Positions 1 to 9,250 are shown, numbered from the stretch's first letter. The stretch is DNA of 64,000 bases from Streptomyces goshikiensis (GCF_014650555.1 NZ_BMVE01000012.1:186001-250000); one strand, 5' to 3'. The notes: generated by a model from the letters alone, not told the origin. Numbers and translations: made by a program.

Positions 1-2
1 CG

Positions 3-620
3 CCCGCCGTCCCGGCCTGGGCCGTGCGGCCGTACGCCGTGCTGCGGGCCCTGGCCCGGGCCGGGTTCGGGTCCGGCGGGACCGACCTGCACCTCCAGGG
101 CTCGCTCACGGCGGCCGCCGGGCTGGCCACGGCGGAGCCCGCCGACTGCGCGGTGGCGCTCGCGGTGGCCGACGTACACACCCGGCCGGACGAGGAGCCG
201 GACCGCGAGCGGCTGGCCCGGCTCCTGGCGCGGGCGCTGCCGGACGGGGACGACGCGCTGCGCCGGGCGGCGCTGTTCGCCCGGCCCGGTGAGGCGCTGC
301 TGACCACCCCCGGGGGCCGGCGGTACGTGCCCTTCGACCCGGCCGCGTCGCAGGAGCGGCTGGTGCTGCTCGCGGTCCGGGGCGATCCCGGGGAGCGGGC
401 GGCGGAGCTGGCCCGGGCGGTGGCGTGCGCCCGCCGGGCCGGGGCGCTGAGCGCGTGGCCGCCCGGGCGGCGGCCGGGGCGGAGCGTGCTGGTGCTGCTG
501 CCCGCGGCACGTCTGACGGCGGTGCGGGCCGCGGTCGCGGAGGAGTTCCGCGGCCGGGGGCGCCCCGTGCCGCGCTTCCTGAACATCGCCGTGGCCGGTG
601 CGGCCCGGCGCGAGGAATGA
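3..620 (+). CDS. Degenerate galactokinase-like (GHMP fold) protein, 5' end outside window
   Basis: The frame is open to the left edge, so the gene probably starts upstream; a GTG at 24 is the first start inside the window. Segment order resembles the C-terminal two thirds of a galactokinase: a helix, then GGTDLHLQGSLTAAAGLATA where galactokinases have the Gly/Ser-rich ATP loop (PTGAGLSSSAALE), then RLVLLAVRGD, and a closing FLNIAVAGAARRE resembling the usual AVPSAGARR end. The GLSSSA loop is not conserved, so kinase activity is doubtful. The likely explanation is a diverged paralogue retaining only the fold. The family match is by eye and moderately sure; the function is unknown. Confidence 0.5.
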   Translation, partial: PAVPAWAVRPYAVLRALARAGFGSGGTDLHLQGSLTAAAGLATAEPADCAVALAVADVHTRPDEEPDRERLARLLARALPDGDDALRRAALFARPGEALLTTPGGRRYVPFDPAASQERLVLLAVRGDPGERAAELARAVACARRAGALSAWPPGRRPGRSVLVLLPAARLTAVRAAVAEEFRGRGRPVPRFLNIAVAGAARREE

Positions 621-647
621 CCCGCCGATCCCCGGGAGGGACCGCTC

Positions 648-1853
648 ATGGCAACACCTTCGGCCGTCGCGAGACGCAGGACCCGCCGGTCCGTGCTCGT
701 GGCCGCACTCGGCGCGCTCGGCCTGCTGGGCGCCTTCACCATCGCCGACTCGCAGGCGGCGCAGGGCGGTCCGGCCGCCCCTCGGTCGGCGGCGGCCGCC
801 GCCGGGCTGCCGTCGTACGACCACGTGGTGGTCGTCGTCTACGAGAACAAGCAGTACGGGGAGATCATCGGGAGCGCGAACGCCCCGTACGTCAACCAGC
901 TGGCGAACGGCGGCGCGAGCCTGACCGGCATGAAGGCGCTGACCCATCCGAGCCAGCCGAACTACTTCAACCTGTTCTCGGGCGCCACCCAGGGCATCAC
1001 CGGGGACGGCTGCTACACCCCGCAGTCGATGACGGCGCCGAACCTCGGGCAGGAGCTGATCGCGGCCGGGAAGACCTTCGCGACGTACAACGAGGACCTG
1101 CCGGCCGAGGGGTCCACGGCGTGTACGAACGGCCAGTACGCGCAGAAGCACAATCCCTGGTTCGCGTTCAAGAACGTACCGCTGAACACCGGGAAGACCT
1201 GGGCGCAGTTCCCCCGGAACGACTTCTCCGCGCTGGCGAACCTGTCGTTCGTGATCCCGAACCAGTGCAACGACATGCACTCCTGCTCGGTGGGCACGGG
1301 TGACACCTGGACGAGGAACAACCTCGACGCGTACGCGCAGTGGGCGAAGGCCAACAACAGCCTGCTGGTGCTGACCTGGGACGAGGACAACTACCTCGGC
1401 TCCAATCAGATCGCCACCGTGTTCTACGGCGCGAACGTGAAGACCGGCAGGTACGCGACCGCCTTCAACCACCACCATCTGCTGCGCACCTTCGAGGACC
1501 TGTTCGGCACCGGCCACGCGGGCAACGCGGCCGGAGTCCAGCCGATCAGCGAGGTGTTCACCGACGGAACCACACCGACACCCACACCCGGTGACCTGAA
1601 ACTCGCCGACCCCGGCCCGCAGAGCTGCAAGTTCAACCAGTCCTGCGTCATCCAGCTCACCGCCACCGGGGGCAGGCCCGCCCTCCGCTACGCCGCCACC
1701 GGACTCCCCTGGGGCATGAGCATCGACGCCGCCACCGGCCGCATCACCGGCAGACCCTGGGCCACCGGAACCCTCCAGGTGACCGCCACCGCCACCGACT
1801 CCGCCGGGAGCACCGCCGGCGCCGCCTTCCCCCTCACCGTCAACTGGTTCTGA
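648..1853 (+). CDS. Secreted phosphoesterase family protein with C-terminal Ig-like domain
   Basis: 401 aa. ATG 648 follows GGGAGGGACC. The N-terminus has an RRTRR cluster and a hydrophobic stretch to about residue 38, fitting a Sec or Tat export signal. Residues about 55-295 match the phosphoesterase family (PF04185, acid phosphatase/phospholipase C-like): YDHVVVVVYENK start, THPSQPNYFNLFSG, TWDEDNY, and FNHHHLLRTFEDLFG near the end. A Thr-Pro linker (about 304-312) leads to a roughly 85-residue domain of putative Ig type (LRYAATGLPWGMSIDAATGRI). It probably hydrolyses phosphate esters outside the cell. It lies 27 bp after the galactokinase-like gene; no regulation is visible. Confidence 0.85.
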   Translation: MATPSAVARRRTRRSVLVAALGALGLLGAFTIADSQAAQGGPAAPRSAAAAAGLPSYDHVVVVVYENKQYGEIIGSANAPYVNQLANGGASLTGMKALTHPSQPNYFNLFSGATQGITGDGCYTPQSMTAPNLGQELIAAGKTFATYNEDLPAEGSTACTNGQYAQKHNPWFAFKNVPLNTGKTWAQFPRNDFSALANLSFVIPNQCNDMHSCSVGTGDTWTRNNLDAYAQWAKANNSLLVLTWDEDNYLGSNQIATVFYGANVKTGRYATAFNHHHLLRTFEDLFGTGHAGNAAGVQPISEVFTDGTTPTPTPGDLKLADPGPQSCKFNQSCVIQLTATGGRPALRYAATGLPWGMSIDAATGRITGRPWATGTLQVTATATDSAGSTAGAAFPLTVNWF

Positions 1854-1895
1854 TTCCCGCGCGCCCCACGGCCTCGGGCGACGTACCGTCGGGGC

Positions 1896-2819
1896 ATGGC
1901 GGAACCACAGCGGACACTCGAAGGCAAGGTCGCCCTGGTGGCCGGGGCGACCCGGGGCGCCGGCCGCGGGATCGCGGTCCAGCTCGGCGCGCGGGGCGCG
2001 ACCGTGTACGTATCGGGGCGCAGCACGCGCGGGCGCCGGTCGGAGTACGACCGCCCGGAGACGATCGAGGAGACGGCCGAGCTGGTCACGGCGGCCGGCG
2101 GGCAGGGGATCGCGGTGGTCGCCGACCACCTGGTGCCCGCCGAGGTGGAGGCGCTGGTGCGGCGCGTCGACGCGGAGCGCGGGCGGCTCGACGTCCTGGT
2201 GAACGACATCTGGGGCGGCGAGCTGCTCTTCGAGTGGGAGAGCACGGTCTGGGAGCACGATCTGGACAAGGGACTGCGGCTGATGCGGCTGGCGGTGGAG
2301 ACCCATGCCATCACCAGCCATTTCGCGGTGCCGCTGCTGCTGCGGGAGCCGGGCGGGCTGGTCGTGGAGATGACGGACGGCACCGCGGAGTACAACGCGA
2401 GCCGCTACCGGGTGTCGTTCTTCTACGACATCGCCAAGTCGGCGGTCCTGCGGATGGCGTTCGCGCTCGGGCACGAGCTGGGTCCGCGCGGGGCGACGGC
2501 CGTGGCCCTGACGCCGGGCTGGCTGCGCTCGGAGATGATGCTCGACGCGTTCGGGGTGAGCGAGGCCAATTGGCGGGACGCGCTGGAGAAGGTCCCGCAC
2601 TTCGGCATCTCCGAGACGCCCGCGTACGTGGGCCGGGCGGTCGCGGCGCTGGCCGCCGACCCGGACGTGTCGCGCTGGAACGGGCAGTCCCTCTCCAGCG
2701 GGCAGCTGGCCGGGGTCTACGGCTTCACGGACCTGGACGGCAGCCGGCCGGACGCGTGGCGCTACATGGTCGAGGTCCAGGACCCGGACCTGCCGGCGGA
2801 TGCGACGGGCTACCGGTAG
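1896..2819 (+). CDS. SDR family NAD(P)-dependent oxidoreductase
   Basis: 307 aa. Classical short-chain dehydrogenase with a Rossmann fold. The cofactor loop GATRGAGRG is at residues 17-25. The usual NNAG appears as NDIWGG (103-108). The catalytic YxxxK is Y177-D-I-A-K181, and the Ser position is replaced by the TDGT turn near 160. PGWLRSEMM after 207 is the normal post-catalytic loop. The insert after NDIWGG is long, as in the actinobacterial subgroup with WGGE motifs. Substrate unknown. It is a single gene with its own intergenic region on each side. Confidence 0.9.
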   Translation: MAEPQRTLEGKVALVAGATRGAGRGIAVQLGARGATVYVSGRSTRGRRSEYDRPETIEETAELVTAAGGQGIAVVADHLVPAEVEALVRRVDAERGRLDVLVNDIWGGELLFEWESTVWEHDLDKGLRLMRLAVETHAITSHFAVPLLLREPGGLVVEMTDGTAEYNASRYRVSFFYDIAKSAVLRMAFALGHELGPRGATAVALTPGWLRSEMMLDAFGVSEANWRDALEKVPHFGISETPAYVGRAVAALAADPDVSRWNGQSLSSGQLAGVYGFTDLDGSRPDAWRYMVEVQDPDLPADATGYR

Positions 2820-2879
2820 ACCGGCAGTGATCCGGGTGGCGCCGGGCCGGCCGCGCGCCCGCGGGCAGGTCCGCGCTCG

Positions 2880-3935
2880 TCACAGGTCCAGTTCGCGGCC
2901 CTCCCCGAGCGGGGCGAAGAACCGGGCCACGTCGTCGCCGGTGACCTCGGGCAGGGTGGCGGGTGACCAGCGGGGCGCGCGGTCCTTGTCGATGACCTGG
3001 GCCCGGATCCCCTCCACCAGGTCCGGCGAGCGCAGCGCGTTGCAGGAGACCCGGTACTCCTGGACCAGTACCCGCTCCAGCGGCCCCAGTTCGCGGGCCC
3101 GGCGCACGGCGGCCAGGGTCACCTTCAGCGAGGTCGGGGACTTGGCGAGGATCGTCTCGGCGGCCTCCTTCGCCGCCGGGTCGCCCTCGCCGAACAGCCG
3201 ATCCACGATCTCCTCCACGGTGTCGGCCCGGTAGCACCGGTCGATCCACCCCCGCCGCTCGGCCAGTTCACCGGGGGCGGGCCGGCCGGTGTGCCGCGCG
3301 AGCGCCTCCCGCAGCGGCGCTCCGGCGAGCAGCTCGGCGGTGAGTTCCGCCAGCCGTTCGGACGGGACGAAGTGGTCGGCGAGGTCGCAGAGCAGCGCGT
3401 CGGCGGCGCCCACGGCGGCTCCCGTCAGTGCCAGGTGGGTGCCGAGCTGCCCGGGGGCGCGTCCGAGCAGGTGGGTGCCGCCGACGTCGGGGACGAAGCC
3501 GATGCCCGTTTCCGGCATGGCCACGCGGGAGCGTTCGGTGACGATCCGCACGCTGCCGTGGGCCGAGACGCCGACCCCGCCGCCCATGACGATGCCGTCC
3601 ATGAGGGCGACGTACGGCTTGGGGTAGCGGGCGATCAGCGCGTTGAGCCGGTACTCGTCGCGCCAGAAGTCCGCCGAGGCCGAGCCGGCGGCCTTCGCGT
3701 CGTCGTGTATGGCCCGGATGTCGCCGCCCGCGCACAGTCCGCGCTCACCGGCGCCCCGGATCAGCACCCGGGTGACGGCGGGGTCGCCCGCCCATGCCGT
3801 CAGGGCCTCGGAGATCCGCAGCACCATGGGGTGGGTGAGGGCGTTGAGGGCCTTGGGGCGGTTGAGCGTGATCACCGCCGTGGGGCCGTCGGCAGCGAAC
3901 AGGACCGTGTCGTTCACGGGATCGTCGGTCTTCAC
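2880..3935 (-). CDS. Enoyl-CoA hydratase/isomerase family protein, 3-hydroxyisobutyryl-CoA hydrolase-like
   Basis: 351 aa from GTG 3935; the frame stays open upstream, but there the opposite strand codes. Crotonase fold: AVITLNRPKALNAL near the start, the oxyanion motif GLCAGGDIRAIH, then MGGGVGVSAHGS and PETGIGFVPDVGG with the acidic residues used by 3-hydroxyisobutyryl-CoA hydrolases. The length (about 350 aa) and the C-terminal helical extension fit HIBYL-CoA hydrolase (valine degradation) better than a 260-aa enoyl-CoA hydratase. Divergent from the RibD-like gene with 27 bp between starts, so the two share a promoter region. Confidence 0.88.
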   Translation of the reverse strand: MKTDDPVNDTVLFAADGPTAVITLNRPKALNALTHPMVLRISEALTAWAGDPAVTRVLIRGAGERGLCAGGDIRAIHDDAKAAGSASADFWRDEYRLNALIARYPKPYVALMDGIVMGGGVGVSAHGSVRIVTERSRVAMPETGIGFVPDVGGTHLLGRAPGQLGTHLALTGAAVGAADALLCDLADHFVPSERLAELTAELLAGAPLREALARHTGRPAPGELAERRGWIDRCYRADTVEEIVDRLFGEGDPAAKEAAETILAKSPTSLKVTLAAVRRARELGPLERVLVQEYRVSCNALRSPDLVEGIRAQVIDKDRAPRWSPATLPEVTGDDVARFFAPLGEGRELDL

Positions 3936-3962
3936 ACCGGCAAGTATGTAGCGTGGGCGGGC

Positions 3963-4529
3963 ATGGGAAAGATCATCCTGATGATGTCGGTGTCCCTCGA
4001 CGGCTTCATCCAGGGACCTGAGCGGCAGATCGACTGGCACCGCGTCGACGACGAGCTGCACCAGCACTTCAACGACCAGCTCCGCGCCATGAGCGGTTTC
4101 CTCCACGGCCGCGTGGTGTACGAGCTGATGGCGGAGTTCTGGCCGACCGCCGACGCCGACCCCTCGGTCATCGGGCCGACGGCCGAGTTCGCGGGCATCT
4201 GGCGGGACATGCCGAAGTACGTGTACTCGCGGACCCTGCGCCAGTCCGACGTCGGCTGGAACAGCACCGTCGTACGGGACGTCGTCCCCTCCGAGGTCGC
4301 CGCGCTGAAGGCGGCCGCGGGCGGTGACCTGGCGCTGGGCGGGGCCGACCTCGCCGCCTCGTTCCTCCGGCAGGACCTGGTCGACGCGTACCTGATCACC
4401 GTGCACCCGGTGCGGATCGGCCGGGGCACCCCGCTGTTCCCGCCGTCCGACGGGGTGGTGCCGCTCCGCCTCGAAGGCACCCGTACGTTCGACAGCGGCG
4501 TGGTACAGCTCGAATACACCCGCGCCTAG
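3963..4529 (+). CDS. Dihydrofolate reductase/RibD C-terminal domain protein
   Basis: 188 aa from ATG 3963. It begins KIILMMSVSLDGFIQGPE and has DLALGGADLAASFLRQDLVDAY, the usual NADPH-fold signature of the RibD_C/DHFR-like family (PF01872), followed by HPVRIGRGTPLFP. Such stand-alone proteins are common in actinobacteria and their substrates are mostly unknown; it is not a true folate-pathway DHFR. Its stop overlaps the stop of the AraC gene by 4 bp, tail to tail. Confidence 0.85.
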   Translation: MGKIILMMSVSLDGFIQGPERQIDWHRVDDELHQHFNDQLRAMSGFLHGRVVYELMAEFWPTADADPSVIGPTAEFAGIWRDMPKYVYSRTLRQSDVGWNSTVVRDVVPSEVAALKAAAGGDLALGGADLAASFLRQDLVDAYLITVHPVRIGRGTPLFPPSDGVVPLRLEGTRTFDSGVVQLEYTRA

Positions 4530-5299
4530 GGGGTGTCCGGGCGGCGCGGGTGCGCGCCGGGGTGGGCGCCCGGGGTGTGTCCGAACGCCCGCCGGAAGAC
4601 GTCGATGAACGCGCTCGCGGACGACCATCCGCAGCGGTGCGCCACCGCCGTCACCGGGGTGCCCACCGCCAGCAGCCGCAGCGCCTGGTGCAGCCGCAGC
4701 TGGGTGCGCCACTGCGGGAACGTCATGCCGAGCTCGGCGCGGAACAGCCGGCTCAGGGTCCGCTCGCCGGCCCCCGCGCCCGCCTGCGCGGCAAGCTCCG
4801 CCAGCCCCCGCGGATCGGCCGGGTCCGCGTACAGCAGCGCGCACACCGCCACCAGCCGGGGGTCCGTGGGCGCGGGCAGGTGCAGGGGCTGGAGCGGCGA
4901 GGCCTTCAGCTGGTCGAGCAGCACCCCGAGCAGCCGGCGCCGCTGCGGGCTCTCGTCCTCGGGCTCCCGGGTGTAGGCGAGGATCAGCTCCCGCAGCAGC
5001 GGTCCGACGGCGAGCACCGCCGGCGCGTCCAGGGACAGCGGGTTGAGGTGGACGGGCAGGCCGACGGAGTGCAGGTCGGTGCGGCCGTACCCGCGGTGCT
5101 CGTGCACGGTCCCGGCGGGGATCCACAGCGCCCGGGTCGCGGGGGCCACCCAGGTGCCGGCGTCGGTGGTGATGGACAGCACCCCGGAACCGGCGTAGGC
5201 GATCTGGTGGTCGTCGTGCCGGTGCGGGTCGATCCCGACGCCGGTGTCGAGCTCGCGGACGCTGGTCGCGGCCCTCGGGGTGTGGCGGATTTTCTGCAT
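4526..5299 (-). CDS. AraC family transcriptional regulator with cupin sensor
   Basis: 257 aa from ATG 5299. The N-terminal half is a cupin-like AraC ligand-binding domain (HRHDDHQIAYAGSG, WIPAGTVHEH). The C-terminal half is a double helix-turn-helix: LAELAAQAGAGAGERTLSRL, then AVAHRCGWSSASAFIDVFRR and FGHTPG. Divergent from the Fsr-like MFS gene with 54 bp between starts, so control of that exporter is the natural inference. AraC members of this cupin type often sense small aromatic or antibiotic ligands; the ligand here is unknown. Confidence 0.9.
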   Translation of the reverse strand: MQKIRHTPRAATSVRELDTGVGIDPHRHDDHQIAYAGSGVLSITTDAGTWVAPATRALWIPAGTVHEHRGYGRTDLHSVGLPVHLNPLSLDAPAVLAVGPLLRELILAYTREPEDESPQRRRLLGVLLDQLKASPLQPLHLPAPTDPRLVAVCALLYADPADPRGLAELAAQAGAGAGERTLSRLFRAELGMTFPQWRTQLRLHQALRLLAVGTPVTAVAHRCGWSSASAFIDVFRRAFGHTPGAHPGAHPRRPDTP

Positions 5300-5353
5300 C
5301 ACCCGGCAATTTATCGGAAGCGCGACGCACTGCGCGCGGGTGATCCTCGACCG

Positions 5354-6637
5354 GTGAACCCACAGAACCCGGTGCCCGCACGGGCCCCTACAGATCCCCG
5401 GAATCCGCAGGATCCGCAGAACCCGCGGAATCCGGCGGACCCCGCCGCGCTGCGCCGGCGGACGGCCGCCCTGTCGGCGGGCCACGCCTGCGTGGACGTC
5501 TACCAGGGCGCCGTCGCCGCGCTCGTGCCCTTCCTCGTCTCCGAGCGCGCCTACGGCTATGCGGCCGCGTCCGGCATCGTGCTCGCCGCCTCGCTGCTGT
5601 CCTCCGTCGTCCAACCGCTGTTCGGGGTGCTGGCCGACCGCCGGCCGATGCCGTGGCTGATACCGCTGAGCACCGCCGCCGCCGGCGTGGGCGTCGCGCT
5701 GGTCGGGGCGGACGCCGGATATCCGGCCACGGTGGCCGCGGTGGCCCTGTCCGGGCTGGGGGTCGCCGCGTACCACCCGGCGGCCGCCCGGCTGGTGCGC
5801 ACCGCGCTGGGCGGCGGCTCCGGGCACTCGGCCATGAGCTGGTTCGCGCTGGGCGGGAACATCGGCTTCGCCTGCGCTCCGCTGCTGGTCTTCGCCGCCC
5901 TGTCGGTGCCCGGGGCGGCGGGCTGGTGGCTGCTGGTCCTGCCGGCCGCGCTCGGCGCCTTCCTCAACCGGCCCCCGGCCGCCGCCCGTCGGCGCGGCGG
6001 CGCGGGCGCGCCGGGCGCCACGGCGCCGGAGGCGGCACCGGGCCCGGAGGACCGGCGGGCGTTCGCGCGGCTGTCGCTGGTCGTCATCGTCCGCTCGGTC
6101 GCCTTCACCGGGCTGAGCACCTTCATCGCCCTGTACGTGCGCGAGCGCGGCGGCGGTGAGACCGCCGCCGCCGTCGCCCTGTTCGCCCTCTTCGCTGGCA
6201 GTGCGGGCGGCACCCTGCTCGGCGGCCGTCTCGCCTCCCGCTGGGGCCGGGTCACCACCGTGCGCCGGGCCTACGCCGCCGCCGTGCCCGCCGTCGCCGG
6301 GATCCTGTTCCTCCCACTGCCCCTGGTCTACGGGTGCGCGGCGCTGGCCGCCGCCGCGCTGTACGTGCCGCTCTCCCTCCAGGTCACCCTCGGCCAGGAC
6401 TACCTGCCGACCCGGATGGGCACGGCGAGCGGGGTGACCCTCGGGCTGACGGTCAGCGTCGGCGGCGTGGCGAGCCCCCTCATCGGCGCCGCCGCGGACG
6501 CGACCTCCCTGCGGACGGCCCTGCTCCCCCTGGCCCTCCTGCCCCTGCTGGCCTGCGCCCTGGCCCGCCGCCTCCCGGACCCCGACCCGGGCGCCCCGGG
6601 AGGCGGCGGCTTGCGAGGGCTGCCCGTAGATCCTTAA
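5354..6637 (+). CDS. MFS transporter, fosmidomycin-resistance (Fsr)-like
   Basis: 427 aa from GTG 5354. About 12 membrane segments with the two-half layout of the major facilitator superfamily. GHACVDVYQGAVAALVPFLV in helix 1 and YHPAAARLVR in helix 4 are typical of the Fsr family, which exports fosmidomycin and related drugs. The first 35 residues form an unusual Asn/Pro/Gln/Asp-rich tail made of NPQNP-like repeats (PRNPQDPQNPRNPADP) ahead of helix 1. Divergent AraC regulator upstream. Confidence 0.87.
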   Translation: MNPQNPVPARAPTDPRNPQDPQNPRNPADPAALRRRTAALSAGHACVDVYQGAVAALVPFLVSERAYGYAAASGIVLAASLLSSVVQPLFGVLADRRPMPWLIPLSTAAAGVGVALVGADAGYPATVAAVALSGLGVAAYHPAAARLVRTALGGGSGHSAMSWFALGGNIGFACAPLLVFAALSVPGAAGWWLLVLPAALGAFLNRPPAAARRRGGAGAPGATAPEAAPGPEDRRAFARLSLVVIVRSVAFTGLSTFIALYVRERGGGETAAAVALFALFAGSAGGTLLGGRLASRWGRVTTVRRAYAAAVPAVAGILFLPLPLVYGCAALAAAALYVPLSLQVTLGQDYLPTRMGTASGVTLGLTVSVGGVASPLIGAAADATSLRTALLPLALLPLLACALARRLPDPDPGAPGGGGLRGLPVDP

Positions 6638-6735
6638 GGTCGCCCGAGACCGGCACTCCGCCCGCGTGATCACCGGCGGGAGCGGAGCGCCGGCCCGGGC
6701 GGAAGCGGAACGCCCCCACGTACCGAGGAGCTCCC

Positions 6736-7308
6736 ATGACCGACACGCTGACGCTCGACTCCAGCACCGCGCTCGTCCTCATCGACCTCCAGAACGGCAT
6801 CCTGAGCCTGCCGACCGCCAAGCCCTCCTCGGAGATCCTTCGCAACGGGATCGCGCTCGCCGAGGCCTTCCGCGCCCGGAGGCTGCCGGTGGTCCTGGTC
6901 AAGGTCGCCTGGTCCCCCGACGGCGGCGATCTGCCGACCACCGATGTGGACCGCCCGGGGCCCGCCACCGCGCCGCCCGCCGCGTTCTCCGAGATCCCGG
7001 CCGAGCTCGCCGCCCTCGGTGACGTGGTCGTCACCAAGCGCCACTGGGGCGCCTTCACCGGTACGGAGCTCGACCTCCAGCTGCGCCGGCGCGGGATCCA
7101 CCGCATCGTGCTGGGCGGCATCTCCACGAGCGTCGGAGTCGAGTCCACCGCCCGTACGGCCTGGGAGCACAGCTACAGCCTGGTCTTCGCCGAGGACGCC
7201 ACCGCCGACACGGACGCCGCGTCGCACGCGCACAGCTTCGGGAAGATCTTCCCCCGCATCGGCCGGGTCAGCACCACCGCCGAGATCATCGCGGCCCTGA
7301 GCGCCTGA
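6736..7308 (+). CDS. Isochorismatase-like hydrolase lacking the catalytic cysteine
   Basis: 190 aa, start ATG 6736 after GAGGAGCTCCC. Rossmann-like isochorismatase fold: LVLIDLQNGI with catalytic Asp17, VTKRHWGAFTGT with Lys101, and LGGISTSVGVESTAR. In cysteine hydrolases of this family (nicotinamidase, carbamoylases) a Cys precedes the final Val-x-x-T; here that position is Gly134. Residues Asp17 and Lys101 remain, as in true isochorismatases (PhzD/EntB type), which also lack the Cys. A hydrolase acting on a vinyl ether, or a non-nucleophilic paralogue, is more likely than an amidase. Confidence 0.88.
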   Translation: MTDTLTLDSSTALVLIDLQNGILSLPTAKPSSEILRNGIALAEAFRARRLPVVLVKVAWSPDGGDLPTTDVDRPGPATAPPAAFSEIPAELAALGDVVVTKRHWGAFTGTELDLQLRRRGIHRIVLGGISTSVGVESTARTAWEHSYSLVFAEDATADTDAASHAHSFGKIFPRIGRVSTTAEIIAALSA

Positions 7309-7418
7309 GCGCCTGAGGGCCTGACCGGCTCAGCCACCCGCACGCCCGGGCGCCGGTGCGCCCGCGCGGCCGGCCGGTCTGGGCTGAGGGCCCGCCCGGG
7401 CGCCCGGGCGCCCGGCGG

Positions 7419-7886
7419 TCACCAGGCCGGGAGCCGCCGTCGCACCGGGGGCGGGCAGGCCACCTCCGCCCACACGCACTTGCCGCCCGCTCCCGGCTGG
7501 GAACCCCAGCTCCGGGCCAGCCGTTCCACGATCAGCAGCCCGTACCCCCCGGGCCGGCCCCGGCCCTCGGGGCGGCGGGCCAGCGGCGCCGGCGGCGCGG
7601 GGTTCCCGTCCGTCACCTCGATCCGCAGCCGCTCCGGGGTGCAGTCCAGGACCAGGGCGGTCGGTCCGCCCCCGTGCAGGCAGGCGTTGGCGACCACCTC
7701 CGACACCAGCAGCAGTACGTCTTCGGCCGCCTCGCGGTCCTCGTCCGTCCCCGGCGGCAGCCACCGCCAGGCGGTCAGCGCCCGCCGGGTGAAGTCACGG
7801 CTGCGGGTGACGACGTCGCTGGTCCCGTCCAGCACCAGGCGCCGGATCCGGCCGGCGGGTTCGGGGTCGCGTTCGCGTTCCTCCAC
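7419..7886 (-). CDS. ATP-binding protein, anti-sigma/serine kinase type (HATPase_c_2)
   Basis: 155 aa. Histidine-kinase-like ATPase domain of the RsbW/SpoIIAB group: SEVVANACLHGGG (N box, Asn binding Mg-ATP), LRIEVTDGNPAPP (G1 Asp) and GGYGLLIVERLARSWG (G2). Such small proteins are very numerous in Streptomyces and act as anti-sigma or partner-switch kinases, often beside BldB-like or DUF397 partners. None is visible next to it. Start chosen at 7886; the next upstream gene on the same strand lies 137 bp away. Confidence 0.87.
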   Translation of the reverse strand: MEERERDPEPAGRIRRLVLDGTSDVVTRSRDFTRRALTAWRWLPPGTDEDREAAEDVLLLVSEVVANACLHGGGPTALVLDCTPERLRIEVTDGNPAPPAPLARRPEGRGRPGGYGLLIVERLARSWGSQPGAGGKCVWAEVACPPPVRRRLPAW

Positions 7887-8023
7887 GGGGCTCAGCCCCC
7901 GCTTGCCGGCGCCCGGGCCGGGTCGTGGCCGAACTCCGCGGCGAGCGCGCCGACAACGGTCCCGTCAACGGCCTCCACCGCCACGGCGAAGCGTTCCCGG
8001 TCCACTGGCGTCACCATCCGGCA

Positions 8024-9250
8024 TCACCCCTCACACCGCTCCCCCGGCCCCTGCCCGGATCCCGCCGGGATACGCCTGACCGCGGGAGTGGCCGCGGTCA
8101 GGTGGAACGGCGGCCTGCGGATCATCCGGGACACCCGGAGCAGCGCCCGCTGGTCGAGCGCCGGCAGCGCGGTCGCGGTGCCGTCGTCGAGGAGCGGGGG
8201 CTCGGCGTCCCCCGACGCCGCCTTGGCGGCCATGGCGTCGACCAGGACGGCGGCCTCCACGGCGGCCGCCACCTTGGCCGGGGCCAGCCGAAGCGCCGAG
8301 GCCCGCGCCGCGGCCGCCCGCGCGACGTCCGGGTTCCGGTAGGGACGCAGGGCGAGGCGGCCGTCCTGGACCTCGGCGACCCGCCGGGTGGCCTTGAGCT
8401 CGACGTCCCACCACGGCACCGGGAGCGCGGCCGCGACGGCGGGCGTGGCCTCGCGCAGGGCCCGCCACAGCGGACCCAGCCGCAGGAAGACCCGCTTCGC
8501 CCACAGGGTGCGCTCCACGCTGCCCCCGACCATCGGCAGTACGAAGCCGATCCCGGTGAAGAGGGTGCAGGCGAAGGCGAACCCCCGGGACACCTCGGAG
8601 TCCAGCCAGTCCCAGCGGGTGCCCCCGCACCAGCGGGCGGCGATGGCGAGCAGTTTCGACCCGTCGAGCCCGATGTTGAGGGCGAAGCCGAGGATGAGCA
8701 CCCGCAGGCCGCGGCGCAGCCACTTCGGCCCGGTGACGCCCGCCGCCCAGCGCACGCACAGTACGGTCGCCATGACTCCGGCGACGGTGTGGGCGGCGAG
8801 GTACAGCAGGATCATTTCCCTGATGAACGGGGTCCTGGCGTAGTACGGGTCGAAGTCCACCCGGCGTTCCACGGGCGCGTCGCCGAGCGCGAAGAGGGCG
8901 ACGATGCCGATGACGGCGAGTCCGTAGGCCACCATCAGCCAGCGCACCCAGCGGCCGGCCTTCTCGGGGCTCCAGTCGCGCCAGTAGATGATCAGGGTGA
9001 GGACGAGCGCGCTCTCGACGGTGAGCATCGCGTACACCAGCGGCGCGCTGACGTTGGGGATGCCGGTCGCGGCGTTCACCACGCCGATCACATCGGGGTT
9101 GGCGCAGGCGAAGCAGGTGCCGCCGAGGAGCAGGACGCCGCAGACGAGGACGTACAGCGGGTCGCGGTTGTGGCGCAGGCCGGGCGCCTTGCCGAGGAAC
9201 GCGAGCCACATCAGGCCGGAGACGACCCAGAAGCCGCTGTTCTCGCTCAC
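8024..9250 (-). CDS. MAB_1171c family putative membrane transporter
   Basis: 408 aa from GTG 9250. About seven hydrophobic segments in the first 260 residues (VLVCGVLLLGGTCFACANP, LAVIGIVALFALGD and others), then a soluble tail with PWWDVELKATRRVAEVQDGR. This composition matches the MAB_1171c-type proteins that accompany ImmA-like genes in actinobacteria; substrate and role are unknown. Its start overlaps the stop of the protease gene by 4 bp (GTGA), so the two are translationally coupled. Confidence 0.8.
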   Translation of the reverse strand: MSENSGFWVVSGLMWLAFLGKAPGLRHNRDPLYVLVCGVLLLGGTCFACANPDVIGVVNAATGIPNVSAPLVYAMLTVESALVLTLIIYWRDWSPEKAGRWVRWLMVAYGLAVIGIVALFALGDAPVERRVDFDPYYARTPFIREMILLYLAAHTVAGVMATVLCVRWAAGVTGPKWLRRGLRVLILGFALNIGLDGSKLLAIAARWCGGTRWDWLDSEVSRGFAFACTLFTGIGFVLPMVGGSVERTLWAKRVFLRLGPLWRALREATPAVAAALPVPWWDVELKATRRVAEVQDGRLALRPYRNPDVARAAAARASALRLAPAKVAAAVEAAVLVDAMAAKAASGDAEPPLLDDGTATALPALDQRALLRVSRMIRRPPFHLTAATPAVRRIPAGSGQGPGERCEG

